NCBI GenBank assembly: GCA_036429605.1
Contig: CM071591.1
Coordinates: 2,728,001 to 2,792,000, forward strand
DNA length: 64,000 nt
Direction: 5' to 3'
DNA from: Cladobotryum mycophilum
Taxonomy: Eukaryota > Ascomycota > Sordariomycetes > Hypocreales > Hypocreaceae
Of the stretch, positions 24,791 through 35,918 are shown in pieces. A program made the translations under genes and the position numbers. The notes under the pieces were generated by a model. That model saw nothing but the letters and a program-made list of their open reading frames with translations. It ran no database searches and was not told where the DNA came from. How positions within the stretch are numbered: position 1 is the first letter of the stretch; each line of letters opens with the position of its first letter.

Positions 24791-25705
24791 GCAGGGAGGG
24801 GGAGGCAAGGAGGAGGGAGGGTAAATGGTGGTGGTGGATGGATTAGACGGATGCAGGTTGGATTGCCCTGTAATAGCATACGCATCCATCCATAGCGCGT
24901 GCTGTTGCTGTTGCCCCTCCTTTGATTGATTGATTGATTTGTTCTCCCTCTCTCACCATCCCTGCCACCAAGAAAGTCATTGACACATGCTAATCTTTTT
25001 GCTTTTCTTTTCGTTTATGTCTCTTTTTTTGTGCTTGCATTTTCGTCTTGGTATGTGCATACTCTACCTAGCAACCTAGGTACATACATACACGCTGAAG
25101 GTAACCACCACACCACACACCACACAAGCCCAGCCCAGTCCAGCCCCAGCCCGTTTACCAAAAAGCAGGGAACAGGGGGGCACAAAATAAACAGCGTCAC
25201 TCACACGTCGACACCTGCCTATACACAACTTGCACTGGCATTGGCGCACTTTGTACTTCTTGTACTTGGCTGAATAAAAGGTACTGTATTCATTTGCATA
25301 GCAACAGCTTCCAGGTAGCAGGTACTGGGGTTGAACTTCTCCTTATCATTCTGTGTACAGGTATTTCCCCCCAGGTCTACCTCCCAGTTCATTCATTCCC
25401 TCTTGGTTCTCCTCTCTTCTTCTTCTCTTCCTCTTCCTCTTCCTTCTTACTACTCCTCCTCGTCGACCTTTTATTGCACAAAAAACAAAAAAGGCCACAC
25501 ACGCACATAAACACTCTTCATCTGTTAACTATTTTTTTTTTTGTCTGCCCACTCCCTTTTTATTCTCCTTCCTGCAGGTTCCGACCTCCTTGCATCAGAC
25601 GAAGGGGAATCCAAAGGTAATGATTCGCTGGCCCCTCCCCTCCACATGCAGCCTCCATCCATTATTTTTGATGATACCTACTTTATTACTACCACTACTC
25701 CGTAC

Positions 25706-25805
25706 ATGGTCATGGTCATGGTTCCATGGTTCCATGGTCATAGTCATAGTCGCGCCCAGGTCACAGTCACAGTCACAGTTCAGTCAGTCCGTCAGTTCAG
25801 TCATG
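25706..25805 (+). repeat. patch of short tandem words (ATGGTC, ACAGTC, CAGT)
   Basis: Consecutive short units (catggt, ttccatgg, catagt, cacagt, cagtc) degrade one into the next over 100 bp, about 200-300 bp before the reticulon ATG. Confidence 0.6.
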
Positions 25806-25994
25806 CTAACTCGAGCACGAACCCACCTCTAGGAAAGAGAGAGAAAAAAATAATACTAAACCGACCTTTTTCTTCTCCTCTTCTTTTCTCCATCCATCCA
25901 TCCGTCTCCCGCGTCTCCCGCACAAACCAACCACACAAACTTGCCTCCCACTCTCCAAAGGAAAAACAGACCAAAAACAAAAAATTATTTCATC

Positions 25995-27140
25995 ATGGCT
26001 GATACTGCTGGTGCCCCAGCGGCAAATGGAACTTCCAGTAAGGTACGTCGAAGCTTCTGCTTTGCTGTTCTTTATTTATTCTCTCTCTTCTCCCCTCCCC
26101 TCTTAACCTCTACCACTTACATTACAAGGTAGCTGACATGACCTCAGTTTTGCATGTGATGACGATGGACCACCTTGCTCAAACCCCGACAACAACTGAC
26201 ACTTCGTCAACAGAAGCCGCCAACGGTAAGGCTGCTGGACAGCCCTTGACACACTATCACTCTCTCTTCTCTGATCTCGTCTCATGGAAGAACCCTCGTA
26301 AGTTTTAATGCCATTGCTGTCGTGTCTTTGCCGTCCTCTCTCCATCAGTTGTACTGACGAAGCTACCCCGCCAGGTGACTCTGGTATTGCCTACGCTGGC
26401 GTTGTTACCGCCATCATTGCCACACGATACCTTCCCATTTTCCGATGGGCCGTCAAGCTCTCATGGATGACTCTCGCCCTCACCGTTGCCGCTGAGGTTG
26501 CTGGTAAGACTCTTATCGGCAATGGCCTTGCTTCTCAGTTCCGTCCTCGCAAATACTTCACCATCTCCAAGGAGGCCGTCGATGGCTTGATGGGCGATGT
26601 CCACGAGCTTATCAACTTCTTCCTCATTGAGGGCCAGCGAATCTTCTTCGCAGAGAACGTTAGCACCTCTGCTGCTGTAGGTCAATCCTTGGCCTTGATA
26701 ATGGCTTTACCCATCTTGATCGCAGCATTTGACTGATACAAATCCAGGCTTGCGTCACCGCTTTCCTCACATATTACCTCATCAAGATTGTACCATACTG
26801 GGGTCTCGCTATCCTCGGCACCACACTGGCCTTCTTTGTTCCCTTGGTCTACTCCTCCAACCAGGAACTGATTGACCAGCACCTCAAGAATGCCTCTGAG
26901 GCTATCAATGCTCAGACCGCTCAGGTCCGAACTGCCGCCCAGAAGCAGGCTGACCACCTCGCTGCTGTTGGCAAGCAATACGCTGGCGACTACACTGGCA
27001 AGGTTCAGGATATCTTGCGGGGTCGCACCGTTTCGCCCTCTGGCAAGACAAAGGTTCCTGAGTTCCCCTCTCCCCCTACTGAGGAGCCCAAGGCCGCCGG
27101 CCTCTCTGTTCCCACCGAGGAGCCTGTTGCTGCTTCCTAA
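25995..27140 (+). CDS. reticulon-like ER membrane-shaping protein
   Basis: This is a reticulon (Rtn1-type) that inserts hairpins into the ER membrane and bends it into tubules. Exons are 25995-26042, 26129-26297, 26375-26676 and 26748-27140; introns are 71-86 nt. The N-terminus is short and polar; the reticulon domain begins at PLTHYHSLFSDLVSWKNP. There are two long hydrophobic hairpins: IAYAGVVTAIIATRYLPIF/LSWMTLALTVAAEVAG and the second, ACVTAFLTYYLIKIVPYWGL/AILGTTLAFFVPLVY. The SNQELIDQHLKNA motif follows, then a helical tail and a Pro-rich end. The total is 303 aa, typical of the family. All exon joins keep frame. Confidence 0.93.
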
Positions 27141-27676
27141 ATCTGTCTTACAAGACAAGCATTTACACGTGTCCACGAGCTAAGCAACTTGCGTAGCTGG
27201 GCTAGGCAATGTCACCTTCTTTTCCACGGTCTTGATGAGGGAGCATATCTAGCTTGATGTGGTGATGAAATTGATAAATTGGAATCATGGGAGGGTAGTT
27301 TGTTCTAGGCATACGTTCTCGAGAACCTACAATGTTTCCTAAAGTAGGTCTGACGATGACTGAGACACTATCGAGTCGGGGACGGTATAATGCAGGCGCC
27401 ACTGTGGGTGGGCCGATGGAGAAGAAGAAAAAAAAATCACAATTGATTACTAGGCATTGAGGAGGAAAGGTGATGGATAAGGGGTTTGGGTCGCGAACTG
27501 GCATGTTTGCAAATTGTTTTTTAATCCACGTGGGCATGAACTCGTTATTATTTCATTTTCTCCTTGTTCAAAACCTCTTTCTCCCTATGACATGGAAACT
27601 CGAAGCGGTTTGGTGTTGTCCTGTTTATTTTTTTTACGAGTTGGTACGGTTGTGTGTTCAAGGGGTCTGGGGTTAT

Positions 27677-27701
27677 TCTCTCTCTCTCTCTCTTTCTCTC
27701 T
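27677..27701 (+). repeat. (CT)n microsatellite
   Basis: About 12 CT units with one interruption (CTTTCT). Confidence 0.9.
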
Positions 27702-28014
27702 GCCTTAGTCGAGACTGCACAAACGATATACTCAATTCTGTTTATCCTATTTTCCTGCAGACCTTGCTGATGATTTGGTGACGTGGTGTGCTCGATACAT
27801 ATGCATGTCTTGATATAAATGGGGCTGACAATGACATGGCATTGCATATTGCATGTTGCATTGCCTACATATTGCGTGCGAACCAATCTCACACCCATGA
27901 AGGTGGTTTGAACCAGGAACATGTTTTCTTTTTTCTCCATCCGGCCTACACAGAAATGATTGGTATATATACACTTTGATATAGTCTTCTAGAAACACCA
28001 CCACTTTTACTGCA

Positions 28015-28041
28015 GCAGATGCAGATGCAGATGCAGATGCA
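28015..28041 (+). repeat. (GCAGAT)n hexanucleotide repeat
   Basis: Four GCAGAT units plus partial units lie 11-37 bp beyond the inferred BMS1 stop. Read through in the broken frame they give an artificial Cys-Ile tail. Confidence 0.85.
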
Positions 28042-28051
28042 GCTTCTTCGT

Positions 28052-31000
28052 CTACCTTCTCCGTTTGCCTCCTCCACCGCCGCCGCCTCCATCCTCCCCT
28101 GCAGACCTCTTGCGGCCGTTCTTTCGCCAGTACTCCTTGCTCTCGCGCTTCTCCCTTGCTTCCTTCTTCTCCTCCCCTCGGCGAGCCTCTGGCGAAAGGC
28201 CACGCGGTTCTCCTCCTTCTTGGCGCGCCGCTTGGCCGCCTGGTCGTTGCGCACAGTGAGGAGCTTCTGCATAAAGGCCCGTGCCTTTTTCTCCTCGCCT
28301 CCCAGGACGACGGCGCGCTTCTGCATGTACGTCTTCTTCTTCTGGGCCTTTGTCTCGACGATTTGCGAGCGGAAGGGTAAGGAGGCGGCGAGGGCGCGGG
28401 GCACCCTGAGGGAGTTGAAGTGGCGGGCCTCGCGCTCGATTTTGCGGTACTGGGAGTTTTTGAGCTGGGGGGCGGTTACGCCCTGGTCGCGGCGGACCTC
28501 GCCGGTGAGGCGCATGGGCTGCCAGCCGATGAGGTTGGTGACGGGGTTGTAGAAGCGGTGAGGCTTGATGGGGTACCAGGCGCGGAGGAAGACGATGTCG
28601 GAGAGGAGGATCTTGTCCTCAAAGGTGGCCCTGAAGTGGCCCTCTGGCTTGGAGAGCGCGCGCTTGATCTGGCCTCTGATGCCGGAGACGGTCTTGATGG
28701 AGGCGCCCTCGAACTTGGCGATCTCGAGGGCCGAGTTGAACATGCCCTTGATAAAGGCCGTGTTCTTGTAAATCTTGTCGGGCGTGCCCGTCAGCTTGAG
28801 CTTCTTGACGATCTCGGTGGACTCGTCGACGCTGAGGACCGTCCCCGTGGCGGCGATGCGGAAGCCCGCGTTGGACGGCGAGAAGGAGTTGAAGCACACG
28901 AAGCCCGTGTTGGGGGCGATGAGCGGCGCGTACACGGTGCCGAAGCAGTGCATGTGCTCGGGCGTGTACTTGAGCATCCTGTTGCGCGTCCGCGAGTCGG
29001 AGATGCTGTAGATGGGCAGCGTCTGGAACCGGCGCCAGCCGAGAGAGAAGATGAGGGGGTCGTTGGTCTTGAGGATCTTCTTGTGCCATCGGTGCCTCTT
29101 GATCCGCACCTGGACGAAGCCGAAGCGGTCTTCTGTGGCGGACAGGCCGCCCACGACGATGGGCAGGCGGGAGTTGAACTTTGTGACGAACTCGGCCGGC
29201 ACGCCTTCCAGCACCAGCTTGGCGTACTTGCCTGCCTTGTAGCCCTCCACGGCCACACGCTGCCGCTCGTCCAGGTTCCCAAACTCCTCCTTGTTGATGT
29301 CCAGCTGCTTCTGGATCATGGCCTTTTGGGCGTCGTACCAGTCATCCTCACCAAACTCCTGAACGTCTCCGCCTTCCCGGCGGGCGTTGGCCTTGTCGTT
29401 GAAGAAACCGTCCCTGTCTTCCTCTTCGAAGCGTGCCTTGAGCTCCTCTTTTCTTTTGGCGTTCTTTTCGCGCTCCGCCTCAATGTCCTCTGGTGATTCC
29501 TGTTCTGGCTGCTTTGGCGATTCGGCCTCTAGATCCTCGAATTCACCGTCGCCTTCCGAGTCATCGTCACCGAAGCCATCCTCGTCTTCATCGTCGTCGT
29601 CATCATCACCCCCGCTTTTTCTGTTTAGATCGGCCGTCGTGAATCTCCGCCGCAGCATTTCCATGTTCTCCTCCATGGCCCATTTGGCCGCTAGATCCTC
29701 GTAGTCGTAGTCTGGTATTGATCGATCCTCCACCGCATCCTCCTTCTCCTGAGATGTCTTTTTGAAAAACTCTTCATCTTCCTCATCCTCAATGTTCTCC
29801 TCGGCGGATTCGTCCTCTTGCCCCTTCCAACGCTTCACAACCTCCCCTGGGGTCATGGAGTCGTCGTAGAGATACCGGGCCAGATCTGCTGTATGGTATG
29901 ACCGTTTTCTGGTATGGAGCTTCATGGCTCTGTCTGCCATGTTGTCCTTCCATCTCAGAGCGGCGGCCTCCTCATCCGAATCGTACTCTTCTTCCTCTCC
30001 GTCGTCTTCCTCGTCCTCATCCACATCGGTGATTGAGCCAAGATCCGAGTCACTGTCGGCAAAGGGAATCTCTTCCTCACCACCCTCTTTGTCGGCATCC
30101 TTGCGGAACATACTGCCCAGCTTGCCCTCATTAAACTCATCTTCAGCATCAGGATCCCCATCCTCACTGCCGCTGACGAAGCCTTCGTCGTCGTCGTCGA
30201 GATTCTCATTCTCGTCCTCTTCATCTCGCTCGGCTATCCTTGCTTTTCGCTGCGTCTTTCTACCCGTATCCTCCTCTTCAGCGAGTTCCCTGACCTCTTC
30301 CCCACCCTTGAACAGCTGAACGCCTTCTTCTGTTTGTCCCAAAAGTCTGCGTTCGCCCTGGAGACCGATAATCATCTCCTCGCCCTCTCCGCGTTCAACG
30401 CCCTCTGCATCCTTGTCGAATGTGAATCCCTTTTCTCTTGTAATCCAAATGGCATCGCCATCAATCTTTAGACCACTTCTATCCGACATGGGGGCGTAAA
30501 GCTTCTTCTCTTTCTCGTCTAGCCTTCGTCGCCCGGTCTTGCCCGTGATCTTTGCGAGTGCCTGCTCCATTGCCGGCGTGGGACATGGATCAGGCAAGAC
30601 CTCCATTGCTGAGACTGTGAAGTCGCCAAGACCAGCTACGTGAATACGCTGCCCCTGTGTGGCGAAATTTGTGCCGCGCAAGTAACCCGACAGAACGATT
30701 GAACGGTCACATTTGGAATCTTCCTCAATCTTGGTAGGATGAGTAATATCTCGGAAACTGTCGATGATGCTGTATGGGTGGGAGTTTCGCCAGATGAGCG
30801 GTCGGGGGTTCTTCATGACGGACAAAAAGCGGGATAGATTGTGGATTTCTCGGTCCGGGTAGCGGCCGTTCAAGACACCGGAGAGGTAGAAGAGGTGGGC
30901 GCCCTGGTAGAGCTCCGTCCACAGCCTTCGCTTCAATCGCTTCTTCGCATCCTTGAGCGCCTGTGGTTTTCGAAACAGATCCAGATGCGTCAGGATGCCG

Positions 31001-31625
31001 AAGACGTTTCCCGGCATTCCCGTAGCAGCCAAAATGTTGAGGAACTCCATAGTCTCCATCTCGAAGCCATAGTTGCCATCAATCATGAGGAGGATTATGT
31101 CCGCCACCTTGGCGATATCCACCATGGCTTCCAGCTCATTTGGACACTCGACAAAGGTCAGGCGCTGCTTCTTCGAGGTAACGACAGTGATGGGGCCCTG
31201 AGGGTCTGAGATTGTCTCCTTCGCATATCGTCGAATGAAGGATTTTAAGAGAGTAGTCTTTCCTACTCCAGGAGGGCCGACAATGGCGACGAGCCGCGGG
31301 GGCGCTTCGTCCGGTAATCTGTCGACGAGGGGAACATGGAGACGCTTCTCTTTGATCTTTTTAGTAGGTTAGTAGGATGTAACTTGGTTATGGGCATAGT
31401 AGTAGTCGATGAGACAAACATCAGAAGATCTGGCAGCCTGTCGCTGGAGCTTGCCGGGTTTCGAAAAGGCAAAAGCCTTGGGATTGCGATCTGTTTTCGG
31501 GGTCAATTCGCGATCAATGCAACGACCTATAATGTTCAGATATCACGAGACATACCTCCCGTGTGCTTCTCCTTGCCCTTCTTCTCCTTCGACTTGCGAT
31601 GCGGCTTGTGCGTTTGGTCCTCCAT
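28052..31625 (-). CDS. BMS1: ribosome biogenesis GTPase Bms1, one frameshift near the C-terminus
   Basis: Bms1 is the nucleolar GTPase of the small-subunit processome that brings Rcl1 to pre-rRNA. Exons are 31625-31556, 31490-31420 and 31356-28052; introns are 65 and 63 nt. The start gives MEDQTHKPHRKSKEKKGKEK. The P-loop GPPGVGKTTLL is at about residue 71, the switch region reads FVECPNEL, and the G4 motif is THLD (about 167). The AARP2CN part follows (VLSGYLRGTNFATQGQRI), then long acidic stretches, and then the C-terminal beta-barrel/GAP-like domain (GTPDKIYKNTAFIKGMFNSA). Near the end the open frame turns into Arg-rich nonsense. One extra G in the run at 28174-28177 gives LAEGEEKKEAREKRESKEY, then WRKNGRKR, and a stop at 28052. 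The restored length is 1148 aa, close to the family norm. Confidence 0.95.
28174..28177 (-). other. frameshift site in BMS1
   Basis: The 4-base run needs one more base to restore the conserved basic C-terminus and a Gly/Arg-rich end. Confidence 0.8.
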
Positions 31626-31970
31626 GATTGCTTTGTCGTCCACCTCACTTCAGCGCTTGTCGCTCGACGCCAGAAACTTGACGGCTTCACTTGGATGGAT
31701 GGGAAATTTTTCTGGCGATAACGATAACATGCAGGTGTTATCGATAGCATGCACCGAAGTGGGGCATATGGGTAGATTATGTAAAGCTCTAATCTCTGCC
31801 CCACCACAACTCATCTTCCCCAGAGCATCTCCTCTCATGTGAATAGCTTCACAATGATGGATTCAATCATTCACCCAACGACACATTTAACAAACAACTT
31901 TTGGGGGGAAACTAGTACTTTATTTATAGAATAATTGAACAGAAACAACTTGTCTCCTCATCTATCAACC
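31626..31970. other. intergenic region between BMS1 start and zinc-finger/APH gene stop
   Basis: This is the BMS1 promoter plus the 3' UTR of the upstream gene. It contains the GCGATAACGATAAC and GTTATCGATAGC elements. No gene is seen. Confidence 0.6.
31715..31748. promoter_or_regulatory. clustered GATAA/ATCGATA elements before BMS1
   Basis: GCGATAACGATAAC (31715-31728) and GTTATCGATAGC (31737-31748) lie 90-123 bp upstream of the BMS1 ATG. The second resembles the TAP42 palindrome. The role is inferred. Confidence 0.4.
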
Positions 31971-33435
31971 CTATTTCTTCTTCCTCAATAGCTTCTTCAA
32001 GCCTACGTCATCCGAGTATTCCTCCAAAGCCTTCCTTTTCCATTCCTCCCACTCCACGGGACCATCTTCCTCGTCAACCAACTTACGCAGCCCTTTGAAA
32101 ATCCCCTTGAACCCATCCCAATCCAGATTAAAGTCATATCCGCAAAGGAAATTGAACCTGTGCTGCAGCTTGCCGTTCAACACATAGTCAGCCAAGTCCT
32201 GTCTACCCTTTTTACGCAAAACCTCAGCAAAGGCCGCCTCATGTTCGCCGAGCTTGTTCTCGCCGACGTAAAAGTCGCCAACGTCGAAGAATCCCATGGG
32301 AGAGTTGAATGCGATGGCTGGTGAGGTGATGAATGCCCACTCCCAATCAATTATGCCCGTCACGTTGCCGTGGTCGTCGACGAGAATATGGTCGCCCTTG
32401 TCGTCCGCATGCTTCAAGAAAAACTTGCCTTTATCCGTCGGGGCGATCTTTGGAGACGCCTTGGGCACCAAATCTAGCAGGTAACGATGCAGAAGGTAGC
32501 CATCGATGGGCCGCCGAGCATACATTTCTCCGCGCAGCGTCAGATCAAGAATGAGTTTGAGTTGGGAAGTGCGATGTTCATTCAGCGAGGAGCATGGGCC
32601 GATTGGTCGCATAAGATCTCTTTCAAAGTCGATACCTTGGTCCCTCGTAAAGGGGCCTACAGTAGGCTTCTTGTCCAGAGCAAGACTGCCAAGTTGTTTG
32701 AAGGGATGCTTGTGAAGCTCGATATAAGAGTCGGCTATTTGATTCATGATTTTTATCTTGTCCGCGTTCGAAGCATCGTGGATTAATCCGATATTGGTCG
32801 TTCCAGGCAGCTTCTCTATGAACATGTAACAAACCCCTACCTGGTTGCCTGGGTCACCTTCAAAGGCGTAGTCGAAAAGCTTGGGAGCGGGCAGCTTTGT
32901 CTTTTCGAGAAACATGTACGTTGCAATCTCGCTCTTCATGATGTAGTCACGCACTTTTGGTGGAGGAGATGTCGCATCGGCTTGACGAATTCGAGCCATC
33001 CACTGGACACCATCGTTGAAGGTGATTTCAATGTGGTAATTCATGCCACCCATGACTGACAATCGTGTTTCGGCATCGTATTCAAGGTCTGGGACAGTAC
33101 AAGGCATTCCGCCCCGAAGTTCACTGGCTCGGGATATCAGTGCTTTCGTGTTGATCTTGTTAAACAGTTCCAAAGTACGATCCTCTCTGGCCTCGAAAGC
33201 TGCAAAAACATAATCCTCCCCGTCCTAAAAGTTGGATGACTGACATTAGCCACTCATTCAAGGCATAGCACACGGCATGGTTCATCCTTGTCCCACTTAC
33301 ATCCCACGCCAGACAGTCATAGAATTCCGGTTGAATATGTTTCGCGCAGAGATGGCGGTTACACAGGACGCAGTCACCGTCAATGCGAACTGCGGCCTGT
33401 CGACATCTACTAAAGTTGCAATGCCACATAGGCAT
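31971..33435 (-). CDS. zinc-finger plus APH/choline-kinase-like phosphotransferase
   Basis: Exons are 33435-33301 and 33224-31971, with a 76-nt intron (GTAAGT..TTAG). The first 45 residues carry a small Cys/His module: WHCNFSRCRQAAV, then CVLCNRHLCAKH, likely binding zinc. An aminoglycoside-phosphotransferase-type fold follows: MNYHIEITFNDGVQWMARI (nucleotide-binding lobe), YMFIEKLPGTTNIGL (hinge), FLKHADDKGDHILVDD in place of the usual HGDxxxxN loop, and the metal-site block GNVTGIIDWEWAF. The His-Ala-Asp-Asp loop is typical of a fungal subfamily of unknown substrate, so kinase activity is uncertain. The start at 33435 keeps the finger at the N-terminus; an upstream in-frame ATG at 33546 would add 37 poorly coding residues. 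The protein is 462 aa. Confidence 0.85.
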
Positions 33436-33962
33436 CGTTGAGGATACTAGGGATAGGTAGCTATATTGACTAAGGGGGAGGGATAGAACAAAAAGTTGGT
33501 GAATGATTGCCTCGGGTTCTGGTAAACTAATGGAAGATGGGTACATTAATATACTGTTACGGTTGACACCATGTTACGACCTCTTGTTAGATGGGATGTC
33601 TCTTTCATGAGGCCAACACATGCCTCTCTGTGCTAAATTTGGCCCATAGCCACTTGAATCAACAAAAGTCTTTGTTTAAACTATCCCAACTGAAACAACT
33701 TACCTGTGCTGTTGGCCCTTTTTGGTTCATATTGTTCGTTCTTGTTACAGCATACAGCAATTGTTTTCACTCATGAATATTCTCTGTCCATAATCTGGGT
33801 GATGTGAAGTGAGATTACAGGTGACTGTAAATAAGGTCGTGATATCCATCTATATAAGCCCAGCCCCAATCCACACTCTCATCATGTCAAACTTCATCGC
33901 CCTCAATCTTCCACTACATCCTCAAGAGTCAGCAATACGATAACCCAACTAGATTTTCAACA
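33436..33962. other. divergent promoter region
   Basis: This separates the zinc-finger/APH gene (-) from a small spliced candidate gene (+). It has a TATA box (TATATAAGCC, 33851-33860), about 110 bp before the + strand ATG, and a short uORF starting in TCATCATGTC. No other gene is seen. Confidence 0.55.
33851..33860 (+). promoter_or_regulatory. TATA box of the small spliced gene
   Basis: TATATAAGCC lies 103-112 bp before the ATG at 33963 and is followed by a C-rich leader. Confidence 0.5.
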
Positions 33963-34267
33963 ATGGTCTCGCCCGCGATGCGGTGTGCGAAAGAGGAGTG
34001 CAACAACTGGGCGGTGGCTGAAATGAAGTTCTATTCAAAACGTAAGACCTGACCTGACCTGACCACCTTGTGCCCTTTTATTTCGCAGATTACTTATCTA
34101 GACATTTTCGCCGGATTAGACTTCTCAGCTTCCTATTCACGCCAAGCACCTGCAAGGTCCAAAGGAAAGCTGCAGGCAAACTTGTCAGGAAAAGCGAAGG
34201 ATGGGGCAAAATCGGCGGGCATGAAAGCATAACGAAAAAGCAAAGCACAGGGCAGAAATGCTCTTGA
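33963..34267 (+). CDS. small candidate protein resembling a decayed copy of the neighbouring zinc finger
   Basis: Exon 1 (33963-34041) and exon 2 (34089-34267) join through a 47-nt intron (GTAAGA..CGCAG) that contains CCTGA repeats. They give 85 aa. The beginning, MRCAKEECNNWAV then FYSKHYLSRH, lines up with WHCNFSRCRQAAV and CNRHLCAKH of the adjacent gene: same Cys-x4-Cys spacing, shared Ala-Val, and shared His and Leu positions, but the later Cys are replaced by Ser. The rest is basic and not recognisable. A TATA box and leader suggest it is transcribed. It may be a diverged paralogue or a pseudogene fragment. The exon structure is my inference. Confidence 0.4.
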
Positions 34268-34895
34268 ATACCCTGATTAAGTGTCTACAGGACCACTGTT
34301 AGGCTCCAGCTTTATTCCATGCTCTTAATGCGACTGGGTTCCCACGGAATGTTTTGTTCAAATCATGTTTATTTGATAGATGGGATTATATAAAAAGTCC
34401 CTTCAAGGGCTCAGAGTGTGCCGGAAATGGCGTGCCCGGCTTTTTTTGCTATTTTTGCCAGACAATCAATCCTTTTGTTCTCTGCTCAAGTTGATCAACA
34501 AAGAACCACGTCCCTTTGTGTTTACATTTACTCTGTCCTTGACATATGCTATGAATAAATGTAGAGAGAGAGAGAGCCAACCATCTGTGCTTGAGCTCTT
34601 TGTATCCATGTCCTATGCTAAGCCCCTGCCTTGCCTTCACAACCATCGACATGTGGAGGAGGTGAACAAGACAGCTTAACTGGCAACAGTAGATGCAATA
34701 AGAATATGTTTTGATGCTGCGCTTTCCAAGCAAGTTGTATTGTACGTCCCATATTTGGATAATTAGACTCGTGTTCGGTTCTCAAAACTCGTATATGAGA
34801 AGCCCTTGAAAGCTAAAAATAAAAGATGAAAATAAAAGGGAAAAAAATCAAGAAGAAGAAGAAGAAGAAGAAGAAGAAGAAAAACAGTCAGAGAC
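34268..34895. other. intergenic region, convergent 3' ends
   Basis: No gene is seen. It ends in a GAA microsatellite just beyond the F-box gene stop. Confidence 0.55.
34850..34881 (+). repeat. (GAA)n microsatellite
   Basis: About ten GAA units in the 3' region of the F-box gene. Confidence 0.95.
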
Positions 34896-35918
34896 TCAGA
34901 AGTAATCTTGTTCGGTAATAGTCAGCCCATCCAGGTCCTCTCCATCCGCATCCCACGGCTCATCAGACTTGAGCAGCATGCGGCGGCCCGTCAGAGCATC
35001 GAACGAATGTATAGCCCGCCCCGGAACCGTATGCGACACGATCCTGACAATGCGCGGGTTCTTCAGCGCGGGCACCAGCTCCCTCGCGCGGGATTCCATG
35101 TCCGCTTTGAACTGGCGGAAGCTGCTGCCGGGAAGGGGGTTGCACCATTTTGGATAGTGAAACGTGGTGTCCGGGCTCGCGGGCTCTATGAGGCTCAGGT
35201 TGATGATGAGGTCCTCGAGGGGAAGAGGCGGGCTGTCCTCTGGAATGGAGATGACTTGCGTGCATATGTCTTTCATGCGGATGCGGAGCCGTCGAAGGGT
35301 GGGGAGCATGGCGTTGACGTCGGAGCAAAGATGGATCCCGGAGGAGCCCTCGCTGCGGTCCAGCACATGCGTGCCGACGGCATCAATCTCCAAGCAGGTC
35401 AGATCTCTGACGGACAGGAAGCTGGCCATGGGCGCCGCCATCAGGTAATCCCGTCTCCAGAGCTTCGCGAGGGGACCGTGGCGCTCCTTTCGGGCTTCAA
35501 GCCTGAGAGACTCTAGCTTCTTGAACTGCCCGAGTATGTTCGCAAAGGCAGCCAGGATGGAATTCAGTTCGTTGGTCCACTCATCAACAAGATAGAGGCT
35601 CAGTGCCGGGGCTGATGTCGCCGCTGGGGTACCGGGTCTAAGCGGGTGTAATCGCCAGCCATCCAGGCCGTCAAAGCCAATGCTGACAGACCTCACATGG
35701 TCCCTCATCGAGGGAACCATGCCCTCCGTCTCGGAGCTCTGGACAAACTTCTCCAGGGTCTTGGCGGAGAAGACCAGGTCCTCCAAGAAGACGGGCCTGG
35801 CAAGCTGATACCACCACCTGGAGACATGGAGGCGACGAACGTCCCTGCGGAAGAAGGCTGAGCCTATAAAGTAAAAGATGCGAATGAGAGTTTCAGGCGG
35901 GAGTTGGTGGAGAAACAT
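34896..35918 (-). CDS. F-box-like protein
   Basis: The single-exon 340-aa protein starts with FLHQLPPETLIRIFYFIG, a clear F-box core (Leu-Pro-x-Glu-x-Leu), continuing through RRDVRRLHVSRWWYQLARP. F-box proteins link substrates to SCF ubiquitin ligases through Skp1. The remainder has Leu-rich alternating segments (KKLESLRLEARKE, VRDLTCLEIDAV, LPTLRRLRIRMKD), consistent with a degenerate leucine-rich fold as in many fungal F-box proteins of unknown target. The start ATG at 35918 puts the F-box at the extreme N-terminus. The frame is intact. Confidence 0.8.
   Translation of the reverse strand: MFLHQLPPETLIRIFYFIGSAFFRRDVRRLHVSRWWYQLARPVFLEDLVFSAKTLEKFVQSSETEGMVPSMRDHVRSVSIGFDGLDGWRLHPLRPGTPAATSAPALSLYLVDEWTNELNSILAAFANILGQFKKLESLRLEARKERHGPLAKLWRRDYLMAAPMASFLSVRDLTCLEIDAVGTHVLDRSEGSSGIHLCSDVNAMLPTLRRLRIRMKDICTQVISIPEDSPPLPLEDLIINLSLIEPASPDTTFHYPKWCNPLPGSSFRQFKADMESRARELVPALKNPRIVRIVSHTVPGRAIHSFDALTGRRMLLKSDEPWDADGEDLDGLTITEQDYF

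Larger units (their letters stand above)
22828..25994. other. 3.2 kb gene-poor intergenic region
   Basis: No gene is seen. It starts with the TBC 3' UTR, including GAATGC units at 22836-22860. It then holds a palindrome TACGGAGTACTCCGT (23417-23431), a (GA)n tract, a TGCAG-rich stretch (24683-24790), a CCTAGGTAC cluster (25064-25083), a pyrimidine tract (about 25400-25470) and a patch of short CATGGT/CAGT repeats. The end is the reticulon promoter and leader. Confidence 0.55.
27141..28051. other. convergent intergenic region reticulon/BMS1
   Basis: This holds the 3' UTRs of both genes, a (CT)n tract and a GCAGAT hexamer repeat beside the BMS1 stop. No gene is seen. Confidence 0.55.

Noticed and set aside
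27900..27925. tRNA-like B-box (minus-strand GGTTCAAACC)
   Set aside because: The flanks do not form a T-stem or acceptor stem and no A-box is found at the right distance. No tRNA was supported anywhere in the window.
28420..29496. Long open frame (358 codons) antisense to BMS1
   Set aside because: It is a shadow of GC-rich third positions in BMS1; its composition (Val/Gly/Leu/His-rich) matches no fold and BMS1 domains cover the region.
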